From Sporosarcina sp. 6E9 (GTDB taxonomy: Bacteria; Bacillota; Bacilli; Bacillales_A; Planococcaceae), in assembly GCF_017921835.1 (NCBI RefSeq), contig NZ_JAGEMN010000001.1, forward strand, positions 799,874 through 863,873: a stretch of 64,000 nucleotides of DNA, written 5' to 3'. This document shows positions 10,201 to 17,795 of the stretch, one piece after another (the first letter of the stretch is position 1; each line of letters begins with the position of its first letter). The translations under genes and the position numbers were made by a program. Under the pieces are notes generated by a model. It was given only the letters and a program-made list of their open reading frames with translations, searched no databases and had not been told where the DNA came from.

Positions 10201-10290
10201 AACATAAATAGATGGGAGGTGAGTGTTCACGCTCACTTTCCAAACTATATATTAATTGGGGTGAAGAAGCGACTGCAATTGCAGTCCATG

Positions 10291-11154
10291 CTTATGAAAG
10301 AATTTCCAGATATACGTCTACCTATAGGTGACGGCGTAGAAAGTTTTATAGATTTTTTAGCTGCAAATTTTCAAGCGTTCTTTGATTTCATTTTTGTCTT
10401 GACATCTTCTTCTATTAAAGGATTAGAGTCAGCTTTAATAGCAATTCCATGGTGGGTGCTAATTATTGTTGTTATTTTATTAGGTTGGTATTTTACAAAA
10501 TTATCGAGTGGAATACTCTTCGGGTTTTTCATGTTTTTAGTAGGTTCTTTTGATTTATGGCCAGAAACAATGACAACGATTTCCATCGTATTAATCTCCG
10601 TTATACTCTCATTAGCAATTGGAATTCCTTTTGGTGTATTAATGGCTTTCAATAATATTTTATCAGTCGTTATGCGTCCAATACTAGACGCAATGCAAAC
10701 GATGCCAACATTCGTTTACTTAATTCCCGTTATCTTCTTTTTCCCATTAGGTAACGTGCCGGCAGTGATTGCCACGATAATCTATGCAATGCCTCCTGTT
10801 ATGAGACTGACAGAATTAGCAATCCGAAATGTCGATAAGGAAGTTGTTGAGTCCGCACAATCTTTCGGTTCTTCAACCATGCAAATGCTAACAAAAGTCC
10901 AATTGCCGCAAGCGCTTCCAACAATTATGGCGGGCGTTAACCAAACGACAATGATGGCACTTGCAATGGCCGTTGTAGGTTCTATGGTTGGTGCACAAGG
11001 CTTGGGTGAACGGGTTCTTTATGCGATTAACCGAATCGACATTTCATTGGGATTTGAGGCAGGTATCAGTATCGTATTTTTAGCGATAATTATTGACCGG
11101 ATTACCGGTGGGATTGCAGACCGTCTTCAGAAACAAAGGGGGAATGCAGCATGA
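10291..11154 (+). CDS. opuAB: glycine betaine ABC transporter, permease
   Basis: Membrane channel of the osmoprotectant importer. It has several hydrophobic helices and the binding-protein-dependent permease signature around ESAQSFGSSTMQMLTKVQL, which contacts the ATPase. The start is uncertain. The frame is open from a GTG at 10219, which overlaps GGGAGG and is therefore unlikely to be used. The ATGs at 10291 and 10300 match where OpuAB homologues begin (MKEFPDIRLPIGD) but have no good ribosome binding site. From 10291 the protein has 287 residues. Its stop overlaps the ATPase start by four bases (ATGA), so the two are translationally coupled. Confidence 0.88.
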   Translation, partial: LMKEFPDIRLPIGDGVESFIDFLAANFQAFFDFIFVLTSSSIKGLESALIAIPWWVLIIVVILLGWYFTKLSSGILFGFFMFLVGSFDLWPETMTTISIVLISVILSLAIGIPFGVLMAFNNILSVVMRPILDAMQTMPTFVYLIPVIFFFPLGNVPAVIATIIYAMPPVMRLTELAIRNVDKEVVESAQSFGSSTMQMLTKVQLPQALPTIMAGVNQTTMMALAMAVVGSMVGAQGLGERVLYAINRIDISLGFEAGISIVFLAIIIDRITGGIADRLQKQRGNAA

Positions 11155-12383
11155 CAATAAAAATGAAGGTTGAAAACATTTCTAAAATTTTCGGTCCGCG
11201 TCCAAAACGGATCATACCGATGGTGGAAAAAGGGGAGACCAAAACAGATATTCTGGCGAAAACCGGACATACTGTAGGGGTTTATAACGCCTCGATGGAC
11301 ATTATGGAAGGCGAAACTTTTGTCATAATGGGGCTTTCCGGGAGCGGAAAATCAACACTTATACGATGCTTAAACATGTTAAATCGACCGACCGCAGGCT
11401 CAATTTATGTAGACGGCGATGACATTACGAAATACAACGCACAACAATTAAAGAAATATCGTCAAGATAAAATTGCGATGGTCTTTCAACATTTCGGGTT
11501 ATTTAGTCATCGTACGATAATCAGCAATATTGAATACGGCCTTGAAATTAAGGGGCTAGAAAAATCGGAACGTCAAAAAATTGCTCAACATCATTTGGAG
11601 TTAGTTGGTTTAAAAGGTTATGAGGACAAATATCCTGACGAGTTATCCGGTGGTATGCAGCAACGCGTAGGTATTGCACGGGCACTAGCAAATGATCCTG
11701 ACATCTTATTAATGGATGAACCATTTAGTGCGCTTGATCCACTAATACGACGTGAAATGCAGTTAGAACTGATTGACTTGCAGAACCGCTTGCAAAAAAC
11801 AATTGTCTTTATTACTCATGATGTGAATGAGGCTTTTAAAATTGGGGATCGTGTAGCTGTCATGAAAGACGGTAAAGTTGAGCAAGTGGGATCACCCGAA
11901 GAAATTTTGGAGCAACCAGCCAATCAATACATTAGCGAATTTATCCGTGATATTGATCGTTCGAAGATCTTACAGGCTGAACACATTATGATTCGCCCGC
12001 ATGGGTTGTTGTCGCTTAAAGATGGTTTGAATGTAGCGATAAAAACGATGCAAGAAAATGGACTGTCCAGTGTTTTCGTTACTGATAGAAAGCGACACCT
12101 CCAGGGCATCGTTACAATTGATGACGCAATTGATGGATTGAAACAGCGTAAAACATTAGAGGAAGTTATTCAGCGAGACGTAAATACGGTTTCGCCAGCA
12201 GATTATGTACAAGATATCATTCCGAAAGTGTTGGATTCAAAATTTCCGATTGTAGTTGTTGATGAAGCAGGGCTTATCCAAGGAATCATATTAAGGGTCC
12301 ATGTATTGGCTAGTTTAATAGATGATAATGGCGATGATTCTACTGAAGCTACTGATTTAGAAAAAGAGCTTATAAAGGAATAA
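11151..12383 (+). CDS. opuAA: glycine betaine ABC transporter, ATPase with CBS domains
   Basis: Powers uptake of glycine betaine-type solutes. The 410-residue protein has Walker A GLSGSGKST near residues 63-71, the signature LSGGMQQRV, Walker B ILLMDEPFSALDP, and a C-terminal pair of CBS domains (about 280-395). In OpuA-family transporters the CBS pair senses ionic strength or cyclic di-AMP. The N-terminus KVENISKIFGPRPKR and the overall length match OpuAA. It overlaps the permease gene and is last in the operon. The reverse order of B. subtilis opuA (AA-AB-AC) is notable. Confidence 0.94.
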   Translation: MTIKMKVENISKIFGPRPKRIIPMVEKGETKTDILAKTGHTVGVYNASMDIMEGETFVIMGLSGSGKSTLIRCLNMLNRPTAGSIYVDGDDITKYNAQQLKKYRQDKIAMVFQHFGLFSHRTIISNIEYGLEIKGLEKSERQKIAQHHLELVGLKGYEDKYPDELSGGMQQRVGIARALANDPDILLMDEPFSALDPLIRREMQLELIDLQNRLQKTIVFITHDVNEAFKIGDRVAVMKDGKVEQVGSPEEILEQPANQYISEFIRDIDRSKILQAEHIMIRPHGLLSLKDGLNVAIKTMQENGLSSVFVTDRKRHLQGIVTIDDAIDGLKQRKTLEEVIQRDVNTVSPADYVQDIIPKVLDSKFPIVVVDEAGLIQGIILRVHVLASLIDDNGDDSTEATDLEKELIKE

Positions 12384-12391
12384 TAGTAGCT

Positions 12392-12427
12392 AGTACCTGA
12401 ATAGATCATTATTCAGGTGCTTTTTTT
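12392..12427 (+). terminator. terminator of the opu operon
   Basis: GTACCTGAATA pairs with TATTCAGGTGC around a 6-nt loop, followed by seven T residues. Confidence 0.92.
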
Positions 12428-12479
12428 AATTTTAACTGTTGTTGCGCTAAAGAATAATTTCATAAGCAGAAGGTCCCGA

Positions 12480-12556
12480 TTTGCAAGCAAAAGCATTTTT
12501 GTGCAAGCAAATGCCGCATAAGTGCAAGCAAATCACTAACCAGTGCAAGCAAATTT
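12480..12556. repeat. four phased direct repeats (TGCAAGCAAA) in intergenic DNA
   Basis: The decamer TGCAAGCAAA occurs at 12482, 12502, 12523 and 12544, a spacing of 20 to 21 bp, or about two helical turns. The last three copies extend to GTGCAAGCAAAT. The rest of the 310-bp gap between opuAA and the cidA-like gene shows nothing else I can name, apart from the terminator and the ribosome binding site GGGAGGG before 12693. Confidence 0.85.
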
Positions 12557-12692
12557 ATTACAACCGGATATTATTGAACAAAACTGATTTTATATTTTAT
12601 CAAGATTAAATGATTTCTAGACGAAAGACTTCAATATTGGTAAAGTTAAGCAATGAAATGAAATCGTTTTGGTGAAGGGAGGGTAATAAAAA

Positions 12693-13091
12693 GTGAAGAA
12701 ATATTCTAGACGCAAATTGGCTATTCTGATTGGACAAATTATTGTGCTTTTTATATTTTCGTATGTGGGTGACTTGATTTCTTCATTATTGAAATTACCT
12801 ATTCCGGGAAGTATTGTCGGGTTACTGTTATTGTTTTTATGTTTGCATACTAAGGTTGTACCAGAAAAATATATTAAAGATGGTGCTGGTTTTATACTTG
12901 TTATGTTACCTTTATTCTTTATTCCAGCGACAGTTGGTATTATTCAGTACCCAGATTTTTTATCAGGTAAGGGCGCAATCTTAATAGGCATTGTTATGAT
13001 TAGCACATTCATGACGATGATTATTTCGGGTTATAGTAGTCAACGAGTTGAAATTAAGATGAAGGAAAGAGAGGCGTCAAGGCTTGAGTAA
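12693..13091 (+). CDS. CidA/LrgA family holin-like protein
   Basis: A small membrane protein of the CidA/LrgA family, linked in staphylococci and bacilli to control of murein hydrolase activity and, more recently, to export of pyruvate and related small acids. The 132 residues form about four transmembrane helices with the family segment LLKLPIPGSIVGLLLLF near residues 31-47. The GTG start follows GGGAGGG with nine bases between. It overlaps the next gene by eight bases, the usual cidAB or lrgAB arrangement. The sequence alone does not say which subfamily it belongs to. No LysR or LytSR regulator is adjacent. Confidence 0.88.
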   Translation: MKKYSRRKLAILIGQIIVLFIFSYVGDLISSLLKLPIPGSIVGLLLLFLCLHTKVVPEKYIKDGAGFILVMLPLFFIPATVGIIQYPDFLSGKGAILIGIVMISTFMTMIISGYSSQRVEIKMKEREASRLE

Positions 13092-13770
13092 CCTATTGCT
13101 TCTACTCATCGTTGTATTCGGAACGGTCATGCTTTATTTAACGATGCGATATACATATGCGCGTTTTCCAATCGCTGTACTGCATCCAGTATTGACGTCG
13201 ACGACAATCATTATATTACTCCTCCTCGTACTTAACGTTTCCTATGACAGTTATATGGTGGGTGGAGAATGGCTTGAAATGTTTTTGGGACCATCTGTCG
13301 TGGCGCTTGCGTATCCGCTCTATAAACAGCGCATAGTCGTGTTGAAATACCGAAATGCGATTTTACTGGGTGTAGCATCAGGATTACTGACCGCTATGGG
13401 AAGCATTCTGTTATTTGCTAAACTATTTCGGTTTGAAAACGAAATGATCCATTCAATTATTCCAAAATCAATAACAAGCCCTGTTGCTATTCAAGTAAGT
13501 GCCGCGCTTGGGGGCATCCCATCTTTGACTGCAGCATTTGTGATGATTGCGGGTTTTAGCGGTGTCATCTTGGGGCCATTGGTGATGAAATATACGCGCA
13601 TACAAAGCCCTTTATCAAAAGGATTAGCATTGGGTAGCGCATCCCATGCATTAGGCGTAGCAAAGTCCACGGAGTACGGTGAATTATCACTTTCGATGGC
13701 ATCAGTCTCGATGACGTTAAGTGCCATTGCCGGTTCTGTCGTCGGGCCATTATTTATATTGTTATTATGA
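13084..13770 (+). CDS. CidB/LrgB family membrane protein
   Basis: Membrane partner of the upstream CidA/LrgA-like protein. The 228 residues are largely hydrophobic, with the family features LHPVLTSTTIIILLL near the N-terminus, FLGPSVVALAYPLYKQR near 68-84, PKSITSPVAIQVSAALGG near 127-144 and the C-terminal GSASHALGVAKSTEYGE. The TTG start at 13084 lies nine bases after GAGAGG inside the end of the preceding gene, which implies coupled translation. Length is normal for the family (about 230). Confidence 0.9.
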   Translation: MSNLLLLLIVVFGTVMLYLTMRYTYARFPIAVLHPVLTSTTIIILLLLVLNVSYDSYMVGGEWLEMFLGPSVVALAYPLYKQRIVVLKYRNAILLGVASGLLTAMGSILLFAKLFRFENEMIHSIIPKSITSPVAIQVSAALGGIPSLTAAFVMIAGFSGVILGPLVMKYTRIQSPLSKGLALGSASHALGVAKSTEYGELSLSMASVSMTLSAIAGSVVGPLFILLL

Positions 13771-13812
13771 AGCATGTCCTAGGTTCTACTATAATTGAAT
13801 GACACTTACATT

Positions 13813-13842
13813 AGACTACCACCACAAAAGGAGAGGTAGTCT
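13813..13842 (+). promoter_or_regulatory. inverted repeat enclosing the ribosome binding site of the phospholipase gene
   Basis: AGACTACC (13813-13820) and GGTAGTCT (13835-13842) are perfect 8-bp complements. The Shine-Dalgarno AAAGGAGAGG (13827-13836) lies in the loop and the right arm, and the TTG start at 13843 follows immediately. A TATAAT at 13790-13795 could start a transcript of about 40 bases ahead of it. The structure would be expected to limit initiation. Confidence 0.6.
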
Positions 13843-14721
13843 TTGTTAATTGATGGGGTGTTTTCAGGTGGAGGTTTGAAGGGATTTGCGCTAGTTGGTG
13901 CCTACGAAGTGTTAGAAGAAAAGGGTTATCAATTTAAACGTGTAGCCGGTACAAGTGCCGGAGCCATTTTAGCCAGCTTTATAGCCGCTGGGTATACAGC
14001 CAAAGAAATCGAACTTTTATTCGACGAGCTAGATCTAACCTCGCTCTTAGATTCAAGATTAACGATACTTCCTTTTCCGTTTTTAAAATGGCTTCAGATT
14101 TATTGGCGATTAGGCCTTTATCAAGGGAAAGCATTAGAAAATTGGTTTTTAGAAAAGTTAGCCGACAAAGGTGTTTATTCATTCGCTGATTTACCAGAAG
14201 GGTCATTAAAACTCATTGCATCAGACTTAACGAATGGGAGGATGATTGTTCTGCCAGATGACTTGGAACGCTATGGTATCGCCCAGGAGACCTTTCCAGT
14301 GGCACGTGCGGTGCGCATGAGTTGCGGAATACCTTTCTTCTTTGAGCCGGTAAGATTAAAAATTGGTTCGGGCGATACAATTGTTGTTGATGGTGGGGTA
14401 TTAAGTAATTTTCCCTTGTGGATTTTTGACAATGATGTAGGAAAAAGAGAACGGCCGGTACTCGGCTTGAAATTAAGTCGAAGAAAGGAAGAAATTGAAG
14501 GTCGGCAAATTAATAATGCGATAAATCTATTTGAAGCCTTATTTTCAACCATGAAAAATGCCCATGATGAAAAATACATTTCAAGAAAACACGAGAAAAA
14601 CATTGTTTTTATTCCGGTAGATCACTATAGTGCAACGCAATTTGATATGGATGAAGAGTCAAAAAGACAGCTGTTAGAAATTGGACGTGAGCGAACAACG
14701 TTATTTTTAAATTCATGGTGA
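13843..14721 (+). CDS. patatin-like phospholipase family protein
   Basis: A predicted serine lipid acyl hydrolase with the Ser-Asp dyad of patatins. The 292 residues contain the oxyanion loop GGGLKG near residues 9-14, the nucleophile elbow GTSAG near 39-43, and the catalytic Asp in VVDGGVLSNFPLW near 183-195. It lacks a signal peptide, so it probably acts in the cytoplasm or at the inner membrane face. The TTG start directly follows a hairpin that includes its ribosome binding site. It stands alone between CidB and the UbiB-like gene. The substrate is unknown. Confidence 0.9.
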   Translation: MLIDGVFSGGGLKGFALVGAYEVLEEKGYQFKRVAGTSAGAILASFIAAGYTAKEIELLFDELDLTSLLDSRLTILPFPFLKWLQIYWRLGLYQGKALENWFLEKLADKGVYSFADLPEGSLKLIASDLTNGRMIVLPDDLERYGIAQETFPVARAVRMSCGIPFFFEPVRLKIGSGDTIVVDGGVLSNFPLWIFDNDVGKRERPVLGLKLSRRKEEIEGRQINNAINLFEALFSTMKNAHDEKYISRKHEKNIVFIPVDHYSATQFDMDEESKRQLLEIGRERTTLFLNSW

Positions 14722-14733
14722 TAGATTTAATTA

Positions 14734-14782
14734 TTGGCCAAGGTAAATAATTTTAACTCACATTGCCGTGGCCACTTTTTTG
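14734..14782 (+). terminator. probable terminator of the phospholipase gene
   Basis: TGGCCAAGG and CCGTGGCCA pair with one mismatch across a long loop, followed by CTTTTTTG. Confidence 0.65.
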
Positions 14783-14851
14783 AATATATTTGAAGCAAAC
14801 GGGTAAAGACAAAGGAAGTCTACATAAATAGGCTCAAAGGGAGGAAGCGTT

Positions 14852-16525
14852 GTGTTTAAAAAAAGAATACGGCATACGCGTCGTTTTCAAGAAATCATAA
14901 ATGCGTTTTTAAAAAATGGATTCAGCCATTTTCTTTTTCGTTTGGGACTTACTGAGCGCGATTTGAAAAAAACAAATGAAAATGAAGACTGGAATATAAA
15001 AGGCCAGCATGTTGGGAAAAGATTACGATATACACTGCAAGAATTAGGACCGACATTCGTTAAATTGGGACAAATCGCAAGTTCACGACGGGATTTAGTT
15101 CCTGCCGAAATTATCCATGAACTTGAAAAGTTGCAGGAACATGTACACGCTGTTCCGTTCAGTACAATACGGATGATTGTTGAAGCAGAGTTAGGGGGGA
15201 CGCTTGAAAATCTGTTTGACTCATTTGACGAGGCTCCTTTAGCAGCAGCATCAATCGGACAAGTACATGTTGCACGTTTGCCGACTGGAGAAGAAGTGGC
15301 GGTTAAAGTACAACGGCCAAACATAAAGCAGACCATTGAAACAGACTTGGAAATATTATACGAGATTGCGAAGTTTCTAGAAGAGAATTCAGTATGGGCA
15401 AAGACTTATCATATCAAGGAAATCATTCAGGAGTTTTCGAAATCATTACGGGATGAATTAGATTATAAAGTAGAAGGCAGAAGTGCTAATCGAATTGCAA
15501 AACAGTTTAAAGAGCAACCAAACATTCAAATACCGAATATATATATAGACTTTTCAACAACTAAAATATTGACGATGGAATTGGTACAGGGCATACGTCT
15601 CAATGATATTAAACAATTAGATGATGGGGGATATGATCGGAAACTAATTGCTGAACGCGTGGTAGATGCAATGTTTTTTCAAGTCTTGGAGAAAGGTTTT
15701 TTCCACGGGGATCCTCATCCCGGGAATATTTACATTCTACCAGATAACCGAATCTGTTTCTTAGATTTCGGCATGATGGGGCGAATCAATGATCAATTGA
15801 AATTTCACTTTGCTTCTCTAATCATCAATCTGAAGCAAGGCGATACAAATGGCATGATGAAAGTATTCTCAGACATGGGCTTGCTAAATGAGGACACAAA
15901 TAAGGCTGATTTTCAACGTGATCTCGATGATTTGATTGAAGTGTATTATGAAGTTTCGTTGGATGAAATAAGTCTTGGTGGAATTATGAGCGAATTGTTT
16001 GAAGTTGCATTTCAACACAAAATTCAAATACCAACGGAAATTACAATCCTTGGAAAAGCAATTCTAACATTGGAAAGCACAGTAAGTCTTTTAGATCCGA
16101 CGTTTAGCGTTATGAAAGCAGTGGAGCCGTTTGGAAGGAAGCTGATGTTGGAGCGTTATCATCCGAAAACCATTCTTCAAAATTCATGGAAAGATCTCGT
16201 TGAAAATGCGGAAATTCTTTTGCATTTGCCGAAGGATATTAAAAAGATTACATCTACTGTGGGGAAAGGGAAACTACGGTTAGATATAAATGTGCAACAG
16301 ATACAAACAATATTAGGCAGATTGGATAGAATCAGTAATCGATTATCATTTAGCATTATCTTGCTGGCCTTTAGCATTTTGATGGTTGGGTTAATTATTG
16401 GGTCAGCAATCGCGGGACAGACCAATTTACTTTGGAGTTTCCCGATTATTGAAGCTGGATCAATCATAGCAACGCTTATGTTTGTATTTTTGTTGTTTTC
16501 AATCTTTCGATCGGGCCGGATGTAA
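14852..16525 (+). CDS. ABC1/UbiB (AarF) family atypical kinase
   Basis: A member of the UbiB/ADCK atypical kinase family, which supports quinone biology and lipid homeostasis elsewhere; Bacillales make menaquinone, so the exact role here is unknown. The 557 residues show the KxGQ motif (FVKLGQIASSRRDL, near 69-82), the Ala-rich nucleotide loop AAASIGQVHVAR, the VAIK-type lysine in EVAVKVQRP, the catalytic loop GDPHPGNI near 287-294 and the metal-binding LDFGMMG. Two hydrophobic helices close the C-terminus and should anchor it in the membrane. The GTG start follows GGGAGG. A 29-codon peptide gene lies 81 bases downstream. Confidence 0.93.
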   Translation: MFKKRIRHTRRFQEIINAFLKNGFSHFLFRLGLTERDLKKTNENEDWNIKGQHVGKRLRYTLQELGPTFVKLGQIASSRRDLVPAEIIHELEKLQEHVHAVPFSTIRMIVEAELGGTLENLFDSFDEAPLAAASIGQVHVARLPTGEEVAVKVQRPNIKQTIETDLEILYEIAKFLEENSVWAKTYHIKEIIQEFSKSLRDELDYKVEGRSANRIAKQFKEQPNIQIPNIYIDFSTTKILTMELVQGIRLNDIKQLDDGGYDRKLIAERVVDAMFFQVLEKGFFHGDPHPGNIYILPDNRICFLDFGMMGRINDQLKFHFASLIINLKQGDTNGMMKVFSDMGLLNEDTNKADFQRDLDDLIEVYYEVSLDEISLGGIMSELFEVAFQHKIQIPTEITILGKAILTLESTVSLLDPTFSVMKAVEPFGRKLMLERYHPKTILQNSWKDLVENAEILLHLPKDIKKITSTVGKGKLRLDINVQQIQTILGRLDRISNRLSFSIILLAFSILMVGLIIGSAIAGQTNLLWSFPIIEAGSIIATLMFVFLLFSIFRSGRM

Positions 16526-16606
16526 TGCGTTTCTTTCATCTAACGAATAGGTTGCATAGCTTGTCAATAGACTAGTAGTAGCAAACAAATTCGAAAGGAT
16601 GGGGAA

Positions 16607-16696
16607 TTGAAGCGAACAGTAATTTTTGGAGGTACCATTGTCATTGGCATCATTCTGGGAATATTTGTTACTTATATTATGGAGCTAGTCGGATAG
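16607..16696 (+). CDS. hypothetical 29-residue membrane peptide
   Basis: A short gene with a TTG start at 16607 after AAAGGATGGGG. The product begins MKRTVIFGGTIVIG and is one transmembrane helix with a positively charged N-terminus, ending in YIMELVG. No frame conflict exists with its neighbours, and the hairpin at 16715 follows. I do not recognise the family. The good ribosome binding site and the clean helix argue for a real small membrane protein, perhaps cotranscribed with the UbiB-family gene. Its function is unknown. Confidence 0.6.
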   Translation: MKRTVIFGGTIVIGIILGIFVTYIMELVG

Positions 16697-16714
16697 ATGC
16701 TTTGTAGATTGCAT

Positions 16715-16738
16715 GACCGAGTGCTGACACACTCGGTC
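16715..16738. terminator. strong hairpin between convergent genes
   Basis: GACCGAGTG pairs perfectly with CACTCGGTC around a 6-nt loop. Neither flank has a T-run, so intrinsic termination is uncertain, although its place between converging genes suggests that role. Confidence 0.5.
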
Positions 16739-16757
16739 TACCTTGTCCGATTTGTCC

Positions 16758-17579
16758 TTATAGACTTTTTACAATTTCGTTTACAGTCATTTCAACTTCA
16801 TTACGGTTCATTTTTTCTTTTCCCCCAGTTAATGCATTGAGCGTTCTTTTAGCCAAAGTATGCGGGATTTTACAAAATAGAAGAATGTTTTTAGTCTTAA
16901 TCGACTCAATATAGCCTTCAGCTTGATGTAAATTCAATTCAGCATACTGAAACATATCTGCACGCGTCCAACCATCGGGAATAAAATGAACGCCGCGATT
17001 GGCATCCTCCTCCTGGTTTCGCAACATATTGACGACTTGCAGACCACGTCCATATGCAATCGCTAATTCGCGGTCAGTTTTTGTCCCATCGAATAGCTGC
17101 CAAATATCAGATAACATCACACCTACCAAACCAGCAACGTAGTAAGTGTACTCATCCAAATCCTCTTTCGTTTTTACAAGCCAGTCTTTTTCAACCCATT
17201 TGGCCATTCCGTCTGCCATGAGGCTTGTCGACTCCTGAACCTTATCAAGAAAAACTGATGGACATATTGAGAGCCAATCGCCAAGTCGCAATGTAACTTC
17301 TGGTAATACATTTTCATAAGGTTGTAAAAGTTGCTTGTATGCAACATTGTCAAAATTTGTTTGCAATAATTTGCTCGTAGTTCGCAATAAGTGTTGTTTG
17401 GTATCAGAATGCAATTCTTCGTGATCTTCAATTTCATCGATAGCGCGCATACATAAATATGCAGAACCAACAATATTGCGCAAGGTAGGATTTAATAATT
17501 TAATTGGAATGTAGAAGGTCCTACTGGTTAACTTTAATACATGCATGGCTTCTTTTAGTAATTTAGCTTCTGGACTCAA
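16758..17579 (-). CDS. squalene/phytoene synthase family protein
   Basis: A trans-isoprenyl diphosphate synthase, head-to-head type, predicted to join or process C15 or C20 prenyl diphosphates. The 273 residues show the first aspartate-rich motif in RAIDEIEDHEE (near 49-59) and the second region in NMLRNQEEDANRG (near 182-194). The segment SRTFYIPIKLLNP resembles squalene synthases more than typical CrtM or CrtB. In the second motif the usual first aspartate is asparagine. The frame is open to a TTG at 17597, but the GAGAGGGG ribosome binding site lies within that extension, so the TTG at 17579 is preferred. No carotenoid or hopanoid genes are adjacent. Confidence 0.85.
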   Translation of the reverse strand: MSPEAKLLKEAMHVLKLTSRTFYIPIKLLNPTLRNIVGSAYLCMRAIDEIEDHEELHSDTKQHLLRTTSKLLQTNFDNVAYKQLLQPYENVLPEVTLRLGDWLSICPSVFLDKVQESTSLMADGMAKWVEKDWLVKTKEDLDEYTYYVAGLVGVMLSDIWQLFDGTKTDRELAIAYGRGLQVVNMLRNQEEDANRGVHFIPDGWTRADMFQYAELNLHQAEGYIESIKTKNILLFCKIPHTLAKRTLNALTGGKEKMNRNEVEMTVNEIVKSL

Positions 17580-17696
17580 ATCGATTACCCCTCTCAATTT
17601 TGCTGTTCACGATTGCAGTTGAAGTTAGTAGAAATTTTCAATATTACTGTCTATTTACTCATTATATCAGAATGTCTACCCATATTGTTAATATGC

Positions 17697-17725
17697 TTAA
17701 CAACATTGTAAAAGTACACTATAAT
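17697..17725 (+). promoter_or_regulatory. sigma-A promoter of the helicase-WYL operon
   Basis: TTAACA (17697-17702), exactly 17 bp, then a consensus TATAAT (17720-17725). The predicted start is near 17732. Confidence 0.75.
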
Positions 17726-17741
17726 TGAACTAGAGTATATA

Positions 17742-17777
17742 AAAGTCAGTTATCCCAATACGGGATACTGACTTTTA
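17742..17777 (+). promoter_or_regulatory. leader hairpin before the helicase gene (possible attenuator)
   Basis: AAAGTCAGT-TATCCC pairs with GGGAT-ACTGACTTT around a small loop, followed by ATCGTTTTT. It resembles an intrinsic terminator yet lies between the promoter and the first gene of the operon. No gene ends here on either strand, so it cannot serve an upstream unit. Confidence 0.65.
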
Positions 17778-17795
17778 TCGTTTTTAGAAAGTTGG

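Noticed and set aside
10219-10290. GTG at 10219 as start of the betaine permease
   Set aside because: GGGAGG overlaps this codon, leaving no spacing, and the extra 24 residues have no counterpart in OpuAB. The true start remains uncertain.
16715-16738. Confident intrinsic terminator after the 29-codon gene
   Set aside because: The stem is perfect, but neither side carries the T-run needed for intrinsic termination; it is listed only as a hairpin.
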